From the NCBI GenBank assembly GCA_013215445.1, contig JABSRA010000012.1, positions 18,000-81,999 of the forward strand: a DNA stretch of 64,000 nt, read 5' to 3'. Position 1 is the stretch's first letter. Every line of letters starts with the position of its first letter. A program made the translations under genes and the position numbers. The notes beneath the pieces were generated by a model. That model did not search any database. It was not told the origin of the DNA and worked only from the letters and a program-made list of their open reading frames with translations. Source of the DNA: Oceanospirillaceae bacterium. Its GTDB lineage: Bacteria; Pseudomonadota; Gammaproteobacteria; Pseudomonadales; Balneatricaceae. Positions 53,883 through 62,571 of this stretch are shown here, piece after piece.

Positions 53883-54656
53883 ATGTTTAGAATATCATTG
53901 CCTTTACTCGCGCTATTATTACTACCTATCACTAGCACCACCTATGCACAACTACTCACTTTTCAATCGGGGGAGCGCAGAAACCTACTGATAGAACTAT
54001 ACACGTCTCAAGGCTGTAGCAGTTGTCCACCGGCAGAACAGCTACTTTCAACTTTGCTGGCTTCAGATAAATTGTGGAAAAGTTATTTTCCCATCGCTCT
54101 GCATGTTGATTATTGGAATTATTTGGGTTGGACAGATACTTATGCTAATCCCCTGACTGGAGAACGACAACAGCAACATTTAAAACTCAATAATATCAGT
54201 AACATTTATACACCTGAGTTTGTCATAAACGCTAAAGAATGGCGTGGTTTCTTTCGAGCCGATCGGCTACCGCCAGTACCGACAGAAGTCAGTGGCCAGT
54301 TAGTACTACAATTCGATACCGAGACAAAGGATGCCAAAATGCAGTTGCATAATTTGGCTAAAACGCGACCTGCGCTCTGTCATTTTGGCTTATTAACGTT
54401 TGATAAAAATGTCGAAATTATGGCTGGAGAGAATAGCGGACTGACCATAGCACAGGATTTCGTATTGTTGTCTTTAGATAGTGTCGATGCCGAATTCAAC
54501 AATAACAACTATCAGTGTCGTGTAAAAATCAGCGCCTTGGAGCAAATAAACAACCTTGGAATAGACGGTAGAAAGTATGCCATTATCGGTTGGATGGAGA
54601 ATATCATCGCCGCCCCGATTCAAGTGACCGGGGGCTGGTTACCGGCAGTGCCATAA
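53883..54656 (+). CDS. DUF1223 (thioredoxin-like) exported protein
   Basis: A 257-residue protein with a signal peptide (MFRISLPLLALLLLPI, TYAQ cleavage region) and the DUF1223 pattern: LLIELYTSQGCSSCPPAEQLL with a CxxC motif, LHVDYWNYLGWTDTYANP, and YTPEFVINAKEWRG. The CSSC motif in a thioredoxin-like fold suggests periplasmic thiol chemistry. The function of the family is not established. It is a single gene. Confidence 0.85.
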   Translation: MFRISLPLLALLLLPITSTTYAQLLTFQSGERRNLLIELYTSQGCSSCPPAEQLLSTLLASDKLWKSYFPIALHVDYWNYLGWTDTYANPLTGERQQQHLKLNNISNIYTPEFVINAKEWRGFFRADRLPPVPTEVSGQLVLQFDTETKDAKMQLHNLAKTRPALCHFGLLTFDKNVEIMAGENSGLTIAQDFVLLSLDSVDAEFNNNNYQCRVKISALEQINNLGIDGRKYAIIGWMENIIAAPIQVTGGWLPAVP

Positions 54657-54705
54657 TAAAAAGTGCGACCGTCGTTAGTCGATACCCGCGCGCACTGTGG
54701 CTACA

Positions 54706-55332
54706 TTACTGATAGTGCGGGCTGTCACTTAATTGCTCCATTGAAGAAATGCTGGTTTCTAAATCAACAATAATGCCATTTTTGATACTGTACACCCAGC
54801 CGTGAACAGATAATTTTTTACCTTGCTTCCAGGCGCTTTGCACCACTGTGGCACTACACACGTTAAGCACTTGCTCTTTGACATTCAGCTCACAGAGTAA
54901 ATCTTGCTGTTGGTGTTTGCTCAAGCCAACAAATTTATCCTTGTGGAGGCGGCTGACATCCTTAATGTGGCACAACCAGTTGTCAATCAGACCATGGGAA
55001 CTTTTTTCCATCGCCGCATTAATACCACCACAGCCGTAATGGCCACAGACCACTATGTGTTCAACTTTTAGCATCTCAATAGCGTATTGAATAACTGACA
55101 GGCAATTTAAATCTGTGTGCACCACCACATTGGCGATATTACGATGCACAAAAATTTCCCCCGGGGGTAAATTAACGATTTGATTAGCGGGTACTCGTGA
55201 ATCGGAACACCCTATCCACAGGTACTTGGGAGCCTGTTGCTCCGATAGTTCGGTAAAGAAATTCGGATTATCTTTTTTTACCTGTTTGGCCCAATCTCGA
55301 TTTCGTTTAAATAGATGATTTAGATTATCCAA
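54706..55332 (-). CDS. can: Beta-class carbonic anhydrase
   Basis: A 208-residue cytosolic zinc enzyme interconverting CO2 and bicarbonate. Zinc ligands C42, H98 and C101 (GCSDSRVP, GHYGCGG) and the D44/R46 dyad are all present. The sequence LFKRNRDWAKQVKK at the start and HGWVYSIKNGIIVDL at the end match E. coli Can. It is a single-gene unit. Confidence 0.94.
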   Translation of the reverse strand: MDNLNHLFKRNRDWAKQVKKDNPNFFTELSEQQAPKYLWIGCSDSRVPANQIVNLPPGEIFVHRNIANVVVHTDLNCLSVIQYAIEMLKVEHIVVCGHYGCGGINAAMEKSSHGLIDNWLCHIKDVSRLHKDKFVGLSKHQQQDLLCELNVKEQVLNVCSATVVQSAWKQGKKLSVHGWVYSIKNGIIVDLETSISSMEQLSDSPHYQ

Positions 55333-55769
55333 TGTTGAGTCCGCTCCTGGTTATACGGCAAAAAGGTTGCCAATATACTAACTCAAAAAAACACTGCATT
55401 TAAAGATCAAACGTCACATTATTGTTTCTTTTTAAGCTTAAAGCATCATTATTGAACACCTATGCTGCAGAGCCGGTCTGATTTGATTGTTTTTCAAGCA
55501 GGCCATTCAACAAGACCCAAGCGGGGCAAAAAAACACTTGAGTCTATCGCTCTAATATACACCCAACTACTTGTGCCTTAGCTGGCTCGTTGTTTTACAG
55601 ACTTTTTTAGTCAACCGAACACACTAAGTCAGTGCTCAATGATAAATAGTGCTATAAAAACTACTAGGGCGGCGCTATCACCTCCCCTTTGCAACATCCT
55701 AGACAGAGGATTACTTTTTAGTACAACACTGTACTTATACGAGGAGGTCTCACGAGGGTAGTCCCCGCA
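55333..55769. other. Intergenic stretch between carbonic anhydrase and MarR genes
   Basis: No coding sequence is supported. It holds a decayed MITE-like copy (55549-55702) and, just before the 3' end of the MarR gene, a 16-bp dyad AGTACA-ACAC-TGTACT at 55720-55735 that could be part of a terminator or a binding site. Confidence 0.5.
55549..55702. mobile_element. MITE-like element, decayed copy D
   Basis: Weak but ordered similarity to copies A and B: GTTTTACAGACTTTTTTAGTC in the left half (16 or so of the bases shared as GTTTTACAGACTTTT), GTGCTCAATGATAAA in the middle, GGCGCTATCA and TTTGCAACATCCTAG at the right end. The terminal repeats are largely lost. Confidence 0.4.
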
Positions 55770-56252
55770 TTATTCTAGTTCAGCTAAAAACTTAGTTAAC
55801 AGCGTATTTAAACGTTGCCGCTCACTGTCGCTTAAGCTCGAGGTTAACTTTTTCTGAGTCGCCACATGTGCTGTTACTGCCTCATCAATCAGCTTAAAAC
55901 CAGCAGCTGTCAGGGCAATAATAAAACTGCGTCCGTCATTTGGATTAGCAATGCGCTCCACCAGTCCCCTCTTAACTAATTGATCTATCCTGTTAGTCAT
56001 CGTCCCCGATGTAACCATCATCGTCTGTATCAATTCATTGGGTGACAGAGCATAGGGCTCTCCACTGCGCCGCAATGTCGCTAGCATATCAAAGCTCGCT
56101 GAATTTAATTGATGTTGAGCGAAGGTTTTTGCCATTTCGTTAGTTAGATGGGCGCCCACCCTTTTTACCCTGCCAATCAATGCCATTGAGCTCACATCTA
56201 AATCAGGGCGCTGGGTATTCCACTGTTGAATTATCTTATCTACTTTATCCAT
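55770..56252 (-). CDS. MarR family transcriptional regulator
   Basis: A 160-residue winged-helix regulator. The DNA-binding core is LSPNELIQTMMVTSGTMTNRIDQLVKRGLVERIANPNDGRS, seen as VTSGTMTNRIDQL plus NPNDGRSF on the wing. It is divergent from a DMT transporter gene and the space between holds two matching dyads, so it is probably the repressor of the transporter operon and of itself. The inducing compound is unknown. Confidence 0.9.
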   Translation of the reverse strand: MDKVDKIIQQWNTQRPDLDVSSMALIGRVKRVGAHLTNEMAKTFAQHQLNSASFDMLATLRRSGEPYALSPNELIQTMMVTSGTMTNRIDQLVKRGLVERIANPNDGRSFIIALTAAGFKLIDEAVTAHVATQKKLTSSLSDSERQRLNTLLTKFLAELE

Positions 56253-56272
56253 GCAAATAATTATATCATATT

Positions 56273-56318
56273 TTACCTTGACCTCAAGATATATTATGTT
56301 ATCTTGAGGTCAAGATAA
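56273..56318. promoter_or_regulatory. Twin MarR operators with mirrored promoters
   Basis: Two copies of CTTGA-N2-TCAAG (56277-56288 and 56303-56314, 26 bp apart) form the arms of a larger 19-bp inverted repeat. The right copy extends to a perfect 18-bp palindrome TATCTTGA-GG-TCAAGATA. Each contains a TTGACC -35-like hexamer facing the other gene: rightward with TATCTT at 56300-56305, leftward with TATCTT at 56291-56286. The start of each mRNA would be covered by the repressor. Confidence 0.72.
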
Positions 56319-56336
56319 ATTCTGGAGCGACACATA

Positions 56337-57239
56337 ATGTCAAAAAACACTCTGTTAATGACCACGGCACTAGCACCGATTATTTGGGGAAGCAGCTACA
56401 TAGTAACCACCCAATACTTGCCACAAGACTACCCACTGACATTGGCGATGCTAAGAGCGCTACCGGTGGGCTTGTTACTACTGGTGTTCTGTCGCCAGTT
56501 GCCGGTAGTAACAGATGTAATCAAAATAGTTATATTAGGCGCGCTCAACTTCTCAATTTTTTGGTGGCTGCTGTTTGTCTCTGCCTACTCACTTCCCGGA
56601 GGAGTCGCTGCCACGTTGGGCTCAATGCAACCACTGCTGGTCATCTTCCTCTCGCGTTTTTTACTTGGCACACCAATACGCCTCTATACAATATTCTCGA
56701 TTTTTTTAGGCATTAGTGGGGTGGCTATATTAGTCGTTTCTGCACAGATCACTCTTAATCCAATAGGCATACTCGCGGGGATTGGAGCGACCATATCCAT
56801 GGGGTTTGGCACCGTTTTAAGTAAAAAATGGTTCGCAAGTGATGACAAAAGAGACGGGGCTATTAGTCCACTGACATTAACCGCTTGGCAACTAACTGCC
56901 GGTGGGCTGCTGCTACTACCTGCTGCGTGGGTTTTAGAGCCTGCGCTACCGCCACTGAACACCATCAACATACTTGCTTTTAGCTACTTAGGGTTGATTG
57001 GCGCAGGGCTGACTTACTTTTTATGGTTCAGGGGCATTGCAGCACTTTCGCCCAACGTCATTTCACCGCTGGGATTTTTAAGCCCACTAAGTGCGGTGAT
57101 TCTAGGCTATTTAGTACTAGATCAAAGTTTAACACCCCTTCAACTTGGCGGTGCAACAATAATATTATTGAGTGTTTGGCTATCCCAATCACCGATTAGT
57201 TTTAAGCCTTTAATGAAGGCTATCAAACTAAATTCTTAA
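56337..57239 (+). CDS. EamA/DMT family transporter
   Basis: A 300-residue inner-membrane protein with ten predicted helices in two homologous halves. APIIWGSSYIVTTQYLP and LRALPVGLLLLVF open the first EamA repeat; GIGATISMGFGTVLSKKWF opens the second, and YFLWFRGIAALSPNVISPLGFLSPL closes it. DMT exporters of this type extrude amino acids, metabolites or drugs. Control by the adjacent MarR gene suggests induction by the exported compound. GGAG lies upstream. Confidence 0.9.
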   Translation: MSKNTLLMTTALAPIIWGSSYIVTTQYLPQDYPLTLAMLRALPVGLLLLVFCRQLPVVTDVIKIVILGALNFSIFWWLLFVSAYSLPGGVAATLGSMQPLLVIFLSRFLLGTPIRLYTIFSIFLGISGVAILVVSAQITLNPIGILAGIGATISMGFGTVLSKKWFASDDKRDGAISPLTLTAWQLTAGGLLLLPAAWVLEPALPPLNTINILAFSYLGLIGAGLTYFLWFRGIAALSPNVISPLGFLSPLSAVILGYLVLDQSLTPLQLGGATIILLSVWLSQSPISFKPLMKAIKLNS

Positions 57240-57270
57240 TGACATACAACATTATAAACGGAGAAAAATT

Positions 57271-57909
57271 ATGAAAATTATCGTATTTGGCGCACTGGGC
57301 AACGTTGGCAGCAAAATAGTAACAGAAGCTTTAAGCCGTGGTCATGATGTCACGGGGGTCGTCAGGAGAGAAAAGCAATTATTCGAGCTATCAAAAACAG
57401 TCCATGCTGTGATTGGCGATGCCCAAGATGCAGTGCAAGTGGCAGCATTAATCAAAGGCCATGATTTAGTAATCAGCGCCGTCAGACCAGCAACGGGACA
57501 AGAGCAATTATTAGTGCCTATTACTCAGGCAATTTTACAAGCTGCTAAAACTACTCAGGTACGCACTTTAATCGTGGGCGGTGCCGCCAGCCTTAACTTA
57601 CCAGGTGAGGAGCATACCGTGCTGAGCGCACCAAACTTTTTACCCGATGCAGTAAAACCTATTGCCGCAGCGTGTTTTGCCCAACATCAAGCCGTGATAG
57701 ATAGTGACAATAAGCAATGGGCTTACCTATCGCCGCCTGCCATGCTTGTTGATGGCGTGCGCACGGGGAAATATAGAATCGCCCAGGATGAGCTTATCTA
57801 CGATGCCGACGGAAATTCGCAAATCTCCATGGCCGATTTTGCCGTCGTGCTACTCGATGAAGCAGAGCAGCCGCGCCATCATCAACAGCGCTTTACTGCC
57901 GCTTATTAA
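57271..57909 (+). CDS. NAD(P)H-binding protein, NmrA/atypical SDR
   Basis: A 212-residue Rossmann-fold protein with the atypical SDR loop VFGALGNVGSKIV near the N-terminus, then GDAQDAVQVAALIKGHDLVISAVRP and TLIVGGAASL. No YxxxK catalytic pair is obvious. Members are flavin reductase-like or regulatory. It lies 31 bp behind the transporter in the MarR-controlled operon and may modify the toxic compound. A terminator follows. Confidence 0.82.
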   Translation: MKIIVFGALGNVGSKIVTEALSRGHDVTGVVRREKQLFELSKTVHAVIGDAQDAVQVAALIKGHDLVISAVRPATGQEQLLVPITQAILQAAKTTQVRTLIVGGAASLNLPGEEHTVLSAPNFLPDAVKPIAAACFAQHQAVIDSDNKQWAYLSPPAMLVDGVRTGKYRIAQDELIYDADGNSQISMADFAVVLLDEAEQPRHHQQRFTAAY

Positions 57910-57917
57910 ATAGTTTT

Positions 57918-57958
57918 AACCGCTACCCAACTTTCATTAATAAAGTTGGGCAGCGGTT
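57918..57958. terminator. Bidirectional terminator-like hairpin
   Basis: A 17-bp stem with one mismatch, AACCGCTACCCAACTTT (57918-57934) and AAAGTTGGGCAGCGGTT (57942-57958), with a 7-nt loop, lies between the convergent NAD-binding and alcohol dehydrogenase genes. A T-rich stretch flanks it on both strands. Confidence 0.75.
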
Positions 57959-57969
57959 ATTTAAATAAG

Positions 57970-58971
57970 CTACTTTTTAAGCACGATGCGATAATGCGCT
58001 TTGCCTTCACGTAACCTAGCAATAGCTTCATTGATTTGATCGAACTTAAAGTATTCTACAACAGGCTCTATCTTGTGCAATGCAGCAAACTCTAACATCG
58101 TTTCAATAGTGTTGGGACTGCCGACCGGTGATCCAGAGATTGAACGTTGCGCTGACATCAAATTGAATACGCCAATATCTAACGGCTCTAGTGTCGCACC
58201 GACAAAGTGTAACCGCCCCCTTGGCGCAAGCGTGGCCAAATAGCCATTCCAATCTAGTTTGGCGTTGACAGTAGAGAGGATTAAATCAAACTTACCAGCC
58301 GCTGCCGCTAACTCTTGTTCGGAGCTAGAATTCAATACATGGTGCGCACCCATCTCTAAACTCTCTGCTTTTTTGCTCTCACTTGAGGTAAAAGCAGTCA
58401 CTTCACAACCCCAGGCATTTAAGAATTGCAATGCCATATGACCTAGGCCGCCAATACCGATCACCCCTACTTTAGCCGTAGGCTTGATATCAAATTGCAC
58501 CAGTGGGTTAAACACCGTAATACCACCGCAAAATAATGGGCCGGCTGAATCTGGGTTAACACCTTCGGGAAGAGCCACCACCGCTGTCGCCTGCGCTCTT
58601 ACTTTATCGGCAAAACCACCGTGCCTCCCCGCTATCGTTGGCTGGGCACTGCTACATAAATTTTGATCCCCCGACTGACAGCTATTACAAGTATTACAGT
58701 AAGCCGAGTGCCAGCCCAAACCAACACGTTCACCGAGTGTTATCGACGTCACATCCGCCCCGATTGCCACGATTTTACCAACCACTTCATGCCCTGGTAC
58801 AAACGGGTAAGCGGTAAAGCCCCAGTCATTGTCTAACATGCTTAAATCACTGTGGCATAAGCCACAAGATTCAACTGCTATTTCCACGTCATTATTGGCC
58901 AGGGGACCTGGATCGTACTCAAATGCTTCTAATGGTGCACCAGCGCTCATAGCGGCATATGCTTTAATCAT
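57970..58971 (-). CDS. Zinc-dependent alcohol dehydrogenase (YahK/Ahr-like)
   Basis: A 333-residue medium-chain dehydrogenase. Catalytic zinc site: C39 (CGLCHSD), H61 and E62 (GHEVVG). Structural zinc site: C92, C95, C98 and C106. The cofactor loop is GIGGLGHMALQF. This cinnamyl-alcohol-dehydrogenase-like branch reduces aldehydes with NAD(P)H. Divergent from a LysR gene, which probably controls it. An operator-like repeat lies in its leader. Confidence 0.9.
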   Translation of the reverse strand: MIKAYAAMSAGAPLEAFEYDPGPLANNDVEIAVESCGLCHSDLSMLDNDWGFTAYPFVPGHEVVGKIVAIGADVTSITLGERVGLGWHSAYCNTCNSCQSGDQNLCSSAQPTIAGRHGGFADKVRAQATAVVALPEGVNPDSAGPLFCGGITVFNPLVQFDIKPTAKVGVIGIGGLGHMALQFLNAWGCEVTAFTSSESKKAESLEMGAHHVLNSSSEQELAAAAGKFDLILSTVNAKLDWNGYLATLAPRGRLHFVGATLEPLDIGVFNLMSAQRSISGSPVGSPNTIETMLEFAALHKIEPVVEYFKFDQINEAIARLREGKAHYRIVLKK

Positions 58972-58991
58972 TATTTTCTCCTAGATATTGC

Positions 58992-59020
58992 CTCGAGCGA
59001 CAACCTGTTTCTCGCTCAAG
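58992..59020. promoter_or_regulatory. Inverted repeat upstream of the alcohol dehydrogenase gene
   Basis: CTCGAGCGA (58992-59000) and TCGCTCAAG (59012-59020) pair at eight of nine positions around an 11-nt spacer, 21 bp before the dehydrogenase start. It could be the LysR binding site or a leader hairpin in the dehydrogenase mRNA. Confidence 0.4.
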
Positions 59021-59107
59021 ATATGTGTGTCATGGTTGAATTATGCTGTATTATATTTTTTGAATATATACATAAATACGAAACCTATTGTCGCCAAAAA
59101 GGAAACC

Positions 59108-60010
59108 ATGGATTTAAAAGCGCTGCGATTTTTCGTCGCTACAGCAAATACTTTGAGTTTTACCCAAGCTGCAGTGCAGCTAAACGTCCCTAAATCTACC
59201 GTCAGTAAAGCTATCCACAAGCTGGAAATAAATCTCGGCACTAAATTACTGGAACGCTCCTCCAGGGTGGTGCGTTTAACCGAGGCCGGCGCACTACTTT
59301 ACCAACGCGCCACGCCTTTACTAACCGAGGCTAAAAGCATTGTTAATGATATTCAAAGTCTCCAGCAAAACGTCGTCGGTGTGCTGCGTGTCGCTGCTCC
59401 GCCCTCTTTGGGCCGCTACATTTCCAAGGAGATCATTCCCGAATACTTGGCGCGCTTCAGCGATGTGAGGGTTTCACTTAAGCTCTCTTATGATTATGAG
59501 GATTTATTCAAGGACGACTTAGATATTGCTTTTCGGATGGGTCAAAACAGCGACGAAAACCTAATAGAAAAACCTTTAGGTTTCGCCAACCGAGTGATCG
59601 TAGCCGCACCCGAGTATTTAGCAAAACATCCTCCTATACTGACACCTAATGATGTATCGCGTCACCAGTGTCTGCAAATATTTGATCAGGACAGAACATC
59701 TTGGCAGCTTAAAAATGCTGCACAACAGCAAGAGATAAGCCTATCGGTTTTATTCCAATGCAGCGATATAGATGCATTACGACAGACATTGCTCAGTGGC
59801 ATAGGCATTGCACACTTACCTTGGTTGGTGGTTCGCGACGACATAAGCGCGGGGCGCCTCTGCCATGTACTTCCACAGTGGAGCAGCCACGGCTTGCCAA
59901 TTTCTGTCGTCTATAGAACAGGGGTCAATAAGCCGGCTAAATTAGCCCAATTTCTAGCGCTTATTTTTGCCCGCCAAGAACATTTTAATATTGCCTACCA
60001 GCCATCCTAA
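59108..60010 (+). CDS. LysR family transcriptional regulator
   Basis: A 300-residue regulator starting MDLKALRFFVATANTLSFTQ, with winged helix VPKSTVSKAIHKLE. A longer in-frame ATG at 58988 exists, but the region before 59108 is AT-rich and not LysR-like, and AAAAGGAAACC precedes 59108, so the shorter form is chosen. The effector domain (GVLRVAAPPSLGRYISKEIIPEYLAR, in part) belongs to the group whose members detect aromatic or aldehyde compounds. It is divergent from the alcohol dehydrogenase gene. Confidence 0.88.
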   Translation: MDLKALRFFVATANTLSFTQAAVQLNVPKSTVSKAIHKLEINLGTKLLERSSRVVRLTEAGALLYQRATPLLTEAKSIVNDIQSLQQNVVGVLRVAAPPSLGRYISKEIIPEYLARFSDVRVSLKLSYDYEDLFKDDLDIAFRMGQNSDENLIEKPLGFANRVIVAAPEYLAKHPPILTPNDVSRHQCLQIFDQDRTSWQLKNAAQQQEISLSVLFQCSDIDALRQTLLSGIGIAHLPWLVVRDDISAGRLCHVLPQWSSHGLPISVVYRTGVNKPAKLAQFLALIFARQEHFNIAYQPS

Positions 60011-60023
60011 ATAGCGACACTCT

Positions 60024-60461
60024 TTAAACTGAAACCTTATGTTGCGCCAACCACTGTTGTAATTGACCCAATGGCATCACCCCGCTAGTGCGAGCAATTT
60101 CTTTACCAGCTTGGAATAATATTAAGGTCGGTATGGATCTTATGCCCCACTTTGAGGCAATTCCCTGCTCGGCTTCTGTATCTAGTTTCAATAGGCGTAT
60201 GTATGGTTCAAACTGTGCCGCCGCACTTTCGAAAATTGGCGCGAATTGTACACAGGGGCCACACCAACTCGCCCAGCAATCAACCAATACTGGTAGCTCA
60301 TTCGCAGTCACCTGTTTGGAAAAATTGGCGGCTGTTAAATCCAGCGGTTTGGCATTAAACATGGCTGACTTACACTTACCGCATTTAGGTTTATCAGCCA
60401 ATCTGCTCTTGGGCAGCTTATTGGTAACATTGCACACCGGGCAACTAATATTGATGGTCAT
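60024..60461 (-). CDS. trxC: Thioredoxin 2
   Basis: A 145-residue cytoplasmic thiol reductase. An N-terminal zinc domain with C7/C10 and C27/C30 (CPVC, CGKC) precedes the thioredoxin fold with the active site W66-C67-G68-P69-C70 and the cis-proline segment RSIPTLI. This is the typical TrxC arrangement, usually part of the oxidative-stress response. Monocistronic. Confidence 0.95.
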   Translation of the reverse strand: MTINISCPVCNVTNKLPKSRLADKPKCGKCKSAMFNAKPLDLTAANFSKQVTANELPVLVDCWASWCGPCVQFAPIFESAAAQFEPYIRLLKLDTEAEQGIASKWGIRSIPTLILFQAGKEIARTSGVMPLGQLQQWLAQHKVSV

Positions 60462-60559
60462 ATATGTCTATCTCTTAAATTACTGTTTTGATTAGAGAGC
60501 ATGCTAAATAGATTCGTTTCATCAGGCAATAAAATTAAACCGTTTTATCAATATGCTCA

Positions 60560-61015
60560 TCAAATCGTTAAGCGCATTTGTAAGTCTTTAATTCCCGATC
60601 TCTCTCGGACAGCCGATAGTTGCACAAATCCCCAATTCTGGTACAAGGCAACCGCATTGAGTGCAGCGTTAACCGTAAACTCGCTATTATTACCCTTGGC
60701 AATACACTCATCCTTGGCGCTTTCCCACAACGATTTTGCGATGCCGCGGCCCTGATAGGGGTCAGCGACAAACAAGTGGTATAAGTGTGAATTTTCTCTG
60801 ATCCCAATCACTGCAATAATTTCACTTTGCACTTCTACTACTTGGTAGACGTAACCCAGCGCGAAGTATTTTTCAATGTTTTGACTGCTCATCGATTGCA
60901 GCAGTAACTGGCCGCCCTGTTGCGTACAACTTGGCAATATATATTTGATAACTAATGGTAATATAAGCTGACTAATCATTGTTGCATCGATCTTTTGCGC
61001 CCTACGAAATATCAT
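60560..61015 (-). CDS. GNAT family N-acetyltransferase
   Basis: A 151-residue protein with the GNAT core HLYHLFVADPYQGRGIAKSLWESA (acetyl-CoA loop YQGRGIAK) and the C-terminal NAALNAVALYQNWGFVQLSA. RRAQKIDATMISQLILPLV forms the first helices. The substrate cannot be told from the sequence. Not obviously in an operon. Confidence 0.83.
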   Translation of the reverse strand: MIFRRAQKIDATMISQLILPLVIKYILPSCTQQGGQLLLQSMSSQNIEKYFALGYVYQVVEVQSEIIAVIGIRENSHLYHLFVADPYQGRGIAKSLWESAKDECIAKGNNSEFTVNAALNAVALYQNWGFVQLSAVRERSGIKDLQMRLTI

Positions 61016-61160
61016 TATCCGCTCCTAAGCTAACGATCATGTATAAGATTGCAGTTGCACATTTTTGATCTAGTTCATATATACACTGCATTCAGTTGTT
61101 TCAGCTAGTACCAGTAAACTAAGCGGCAGGTCGTGACTCATAAGCAAGACATTGCCTATT

Positions 61161-61640
61161 TTAAACTTTCCCCGGTTGTAGGACTAATACTTGATGTTGA
61201 CTGACCACTTGGATACCGGCCCTCTGCAAGTAGGCGCAAGTCAGCCCCTGGCCTTTAATTTTAACACCTTCAAAACGACCATCGTATATTTCACTACTAC
61301 CACACGAAGGGCTAGCTTCGGCTAAGATAGCCTGCTTTATGCCATTTTTTTGGCAGAGTTCTAATGCCAGTTTAGCGCCCTGCATAAACGGCTCAGTGAG
61401 ATCACTACCATCCTTACCTATAATTTTGGCATTGCCTTCAAGCACATCAGTACCCATACCACCGATAATTTCTGCCGCAATCCGCGGTACTGATAATCCG
61501 CCAGCGACTTCAGGACAAAAAGGCACAATTTCGTTAGTTTTCAGGATATCCTGAAAGTTACCCGTTTTAACCTTAAGGTCATTACCATCATAGCGAACCT
61601 TACAGCCGAGCAGACAAGCACTCACCAATATTTTAGCCAT
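61161..61640 (-). CDS. DUF523 family protein
   Basis: A 159-residue protein with the DUF523 signature: ILVSACLLGCKVRYDG at the start, then PFCPEVAGGLSVPRIAAEI and AILAEASPSCGSSEIYDG. Several conserved cysteines (CLLGC, FCPE, SCG) suggest a metal or cluster site. The family is widespread and the role unknown; recent annotations link DUF523 with tRNA thiolation-type chemistry, which I cannot confirm from here. A single gene. Confidence 0.86.
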   Translation of the reverse strand: MAKILVSACLLGCKVRYDGNDLKVKTGNFQDILKTNEIVPFCPEVAGGLSVPRIAAEIIGGMGTDVLEGNAKIIGKDGSDLTEPFMQGAKLALELCQKNGIKQAILAEASPSCGSSEIYDGRFEGVKIKGQGLTCAYLQRAGIQVVSQHQVLVLQPGKV

Positions 61641-61736
61641 ACAACCTCACGTGATTTCAGCGATTACAAACTTCATATATAACCCGTTATCCTAGTCTAG
61701 AAAAAAGAGCACAGAGCAAATTTTTCTCTTCACAAC

Positions 61737-62306
61737 TTACTCAGTTCGAATCACATTAAACTCCCAGATAGTCTTAGGTTTAACGTAACGATCGATTGTT
61801 TTGTGCTCAAGTTTACTCAATAGCCACTTATTGGCAAATAATTGATGGATATCAGCCTGATTAAAAAACCGTTTAAAACGACCGTCGACATCATACAACC
61901 CAGGTTCCAGCTCCCTGTGACCTGTAGCGCCATAATTCACATCTTGACGTGAATTTACCCGGCATATTAATGCACCACCAGGGTTTAATACTCTAAAGAT
62001 TTCATCAATAATCTCAACGGTTTTGCTCCACTTAAAATAGTGAAGCGTTAAACTGGCAATAACCACCTCAAATTCTCTGTTGACGAAAGGTAATGGCATA
62101 GCGTGGTCTACAGCCATATATTGAATACGACCATCGACAGACTTCGCCGCAGCGAGGCTATCAACATTTAAATCACAAGCTACTAAGCTCGCTACATTAT
62201 CGGCAAGTATCCGACTATCTCTGCCATCACCGGATCCGAGTTCAAGGACTTTTTTCCCTGCTACAACATTCTGCCACTGTTCAAGCCATCTATGATCGTG
62301 CTTCAT
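61737..62306 (-). CDS. Class I SAM-dependent methyltransferase
   Basis: A 189-residue Methyltransf_11-like protein. SAM-binding motif I is VLELGSGDGRDSR, the acidic motif II is ACDLNVDSLAAA, and VIASLTLHYFKWSKTVEIIDEIFRVLNPGG contains motifs for the post-methylation loop. The C-terminal substrate lid is short. The substrate is unknown. It has a plausible start at 62306 with AAAGGAATG upstream. Confidence 0.85.
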   Translation of the reverse strand: MKHDHRWLEQWQNVVAGKKVLELGSGDGRDSRILADNVASLVACDLNVDSLAAAKSVDGRIQYMAVDHAMPLPFVNREFEVVIASLTLHYFKWSKTVEIIDEIFRVLNPGGALICRVNSRQDVNYGATGHRELEPGLYDVDGRFKRFFNQADIHQLFANKWLLSKLEHKTIDRYVKPKTIWEFNVIRTE

Positions 62307-62571
62307 TTTGTCATTCCTTTGAAATCAGTTACATACTGGCACTACTGTAAAATTCCAATTTGATTATATCAAAAATATGGTTAGATAAATTTTATGGCTG
62401 CGTAGCTCTCTATACTCAAGCACTAATAAGCAATTAGCCTTTTTTTGTATAGCTAAGGGAATGAATTTTAGACAAGCGTAATAAGTCATCCTTTGCGCCT
62501 TTTTTGATCTTCAAGAAGGCTGAAAAATATTATGAATCACTCTTTTTTCAGTATGAAATCTTTTAGCAGGG
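62307..62571. other. AT-rich intergenic stretch
   Basis: No gene, RNA or repeat is recognised. A T-run after AATTAGCC at about 62438-62448 and another near 62491 are not backed by clear stems. Confidence 0.5.

Noticed and set aside
58988..59107. N-terminal extension of 40 residues on the LysR protein
   Set aside because: The extension is not LysR-like, and a good ribosome site and the conserved MDLKALRFF start lie at 59108.
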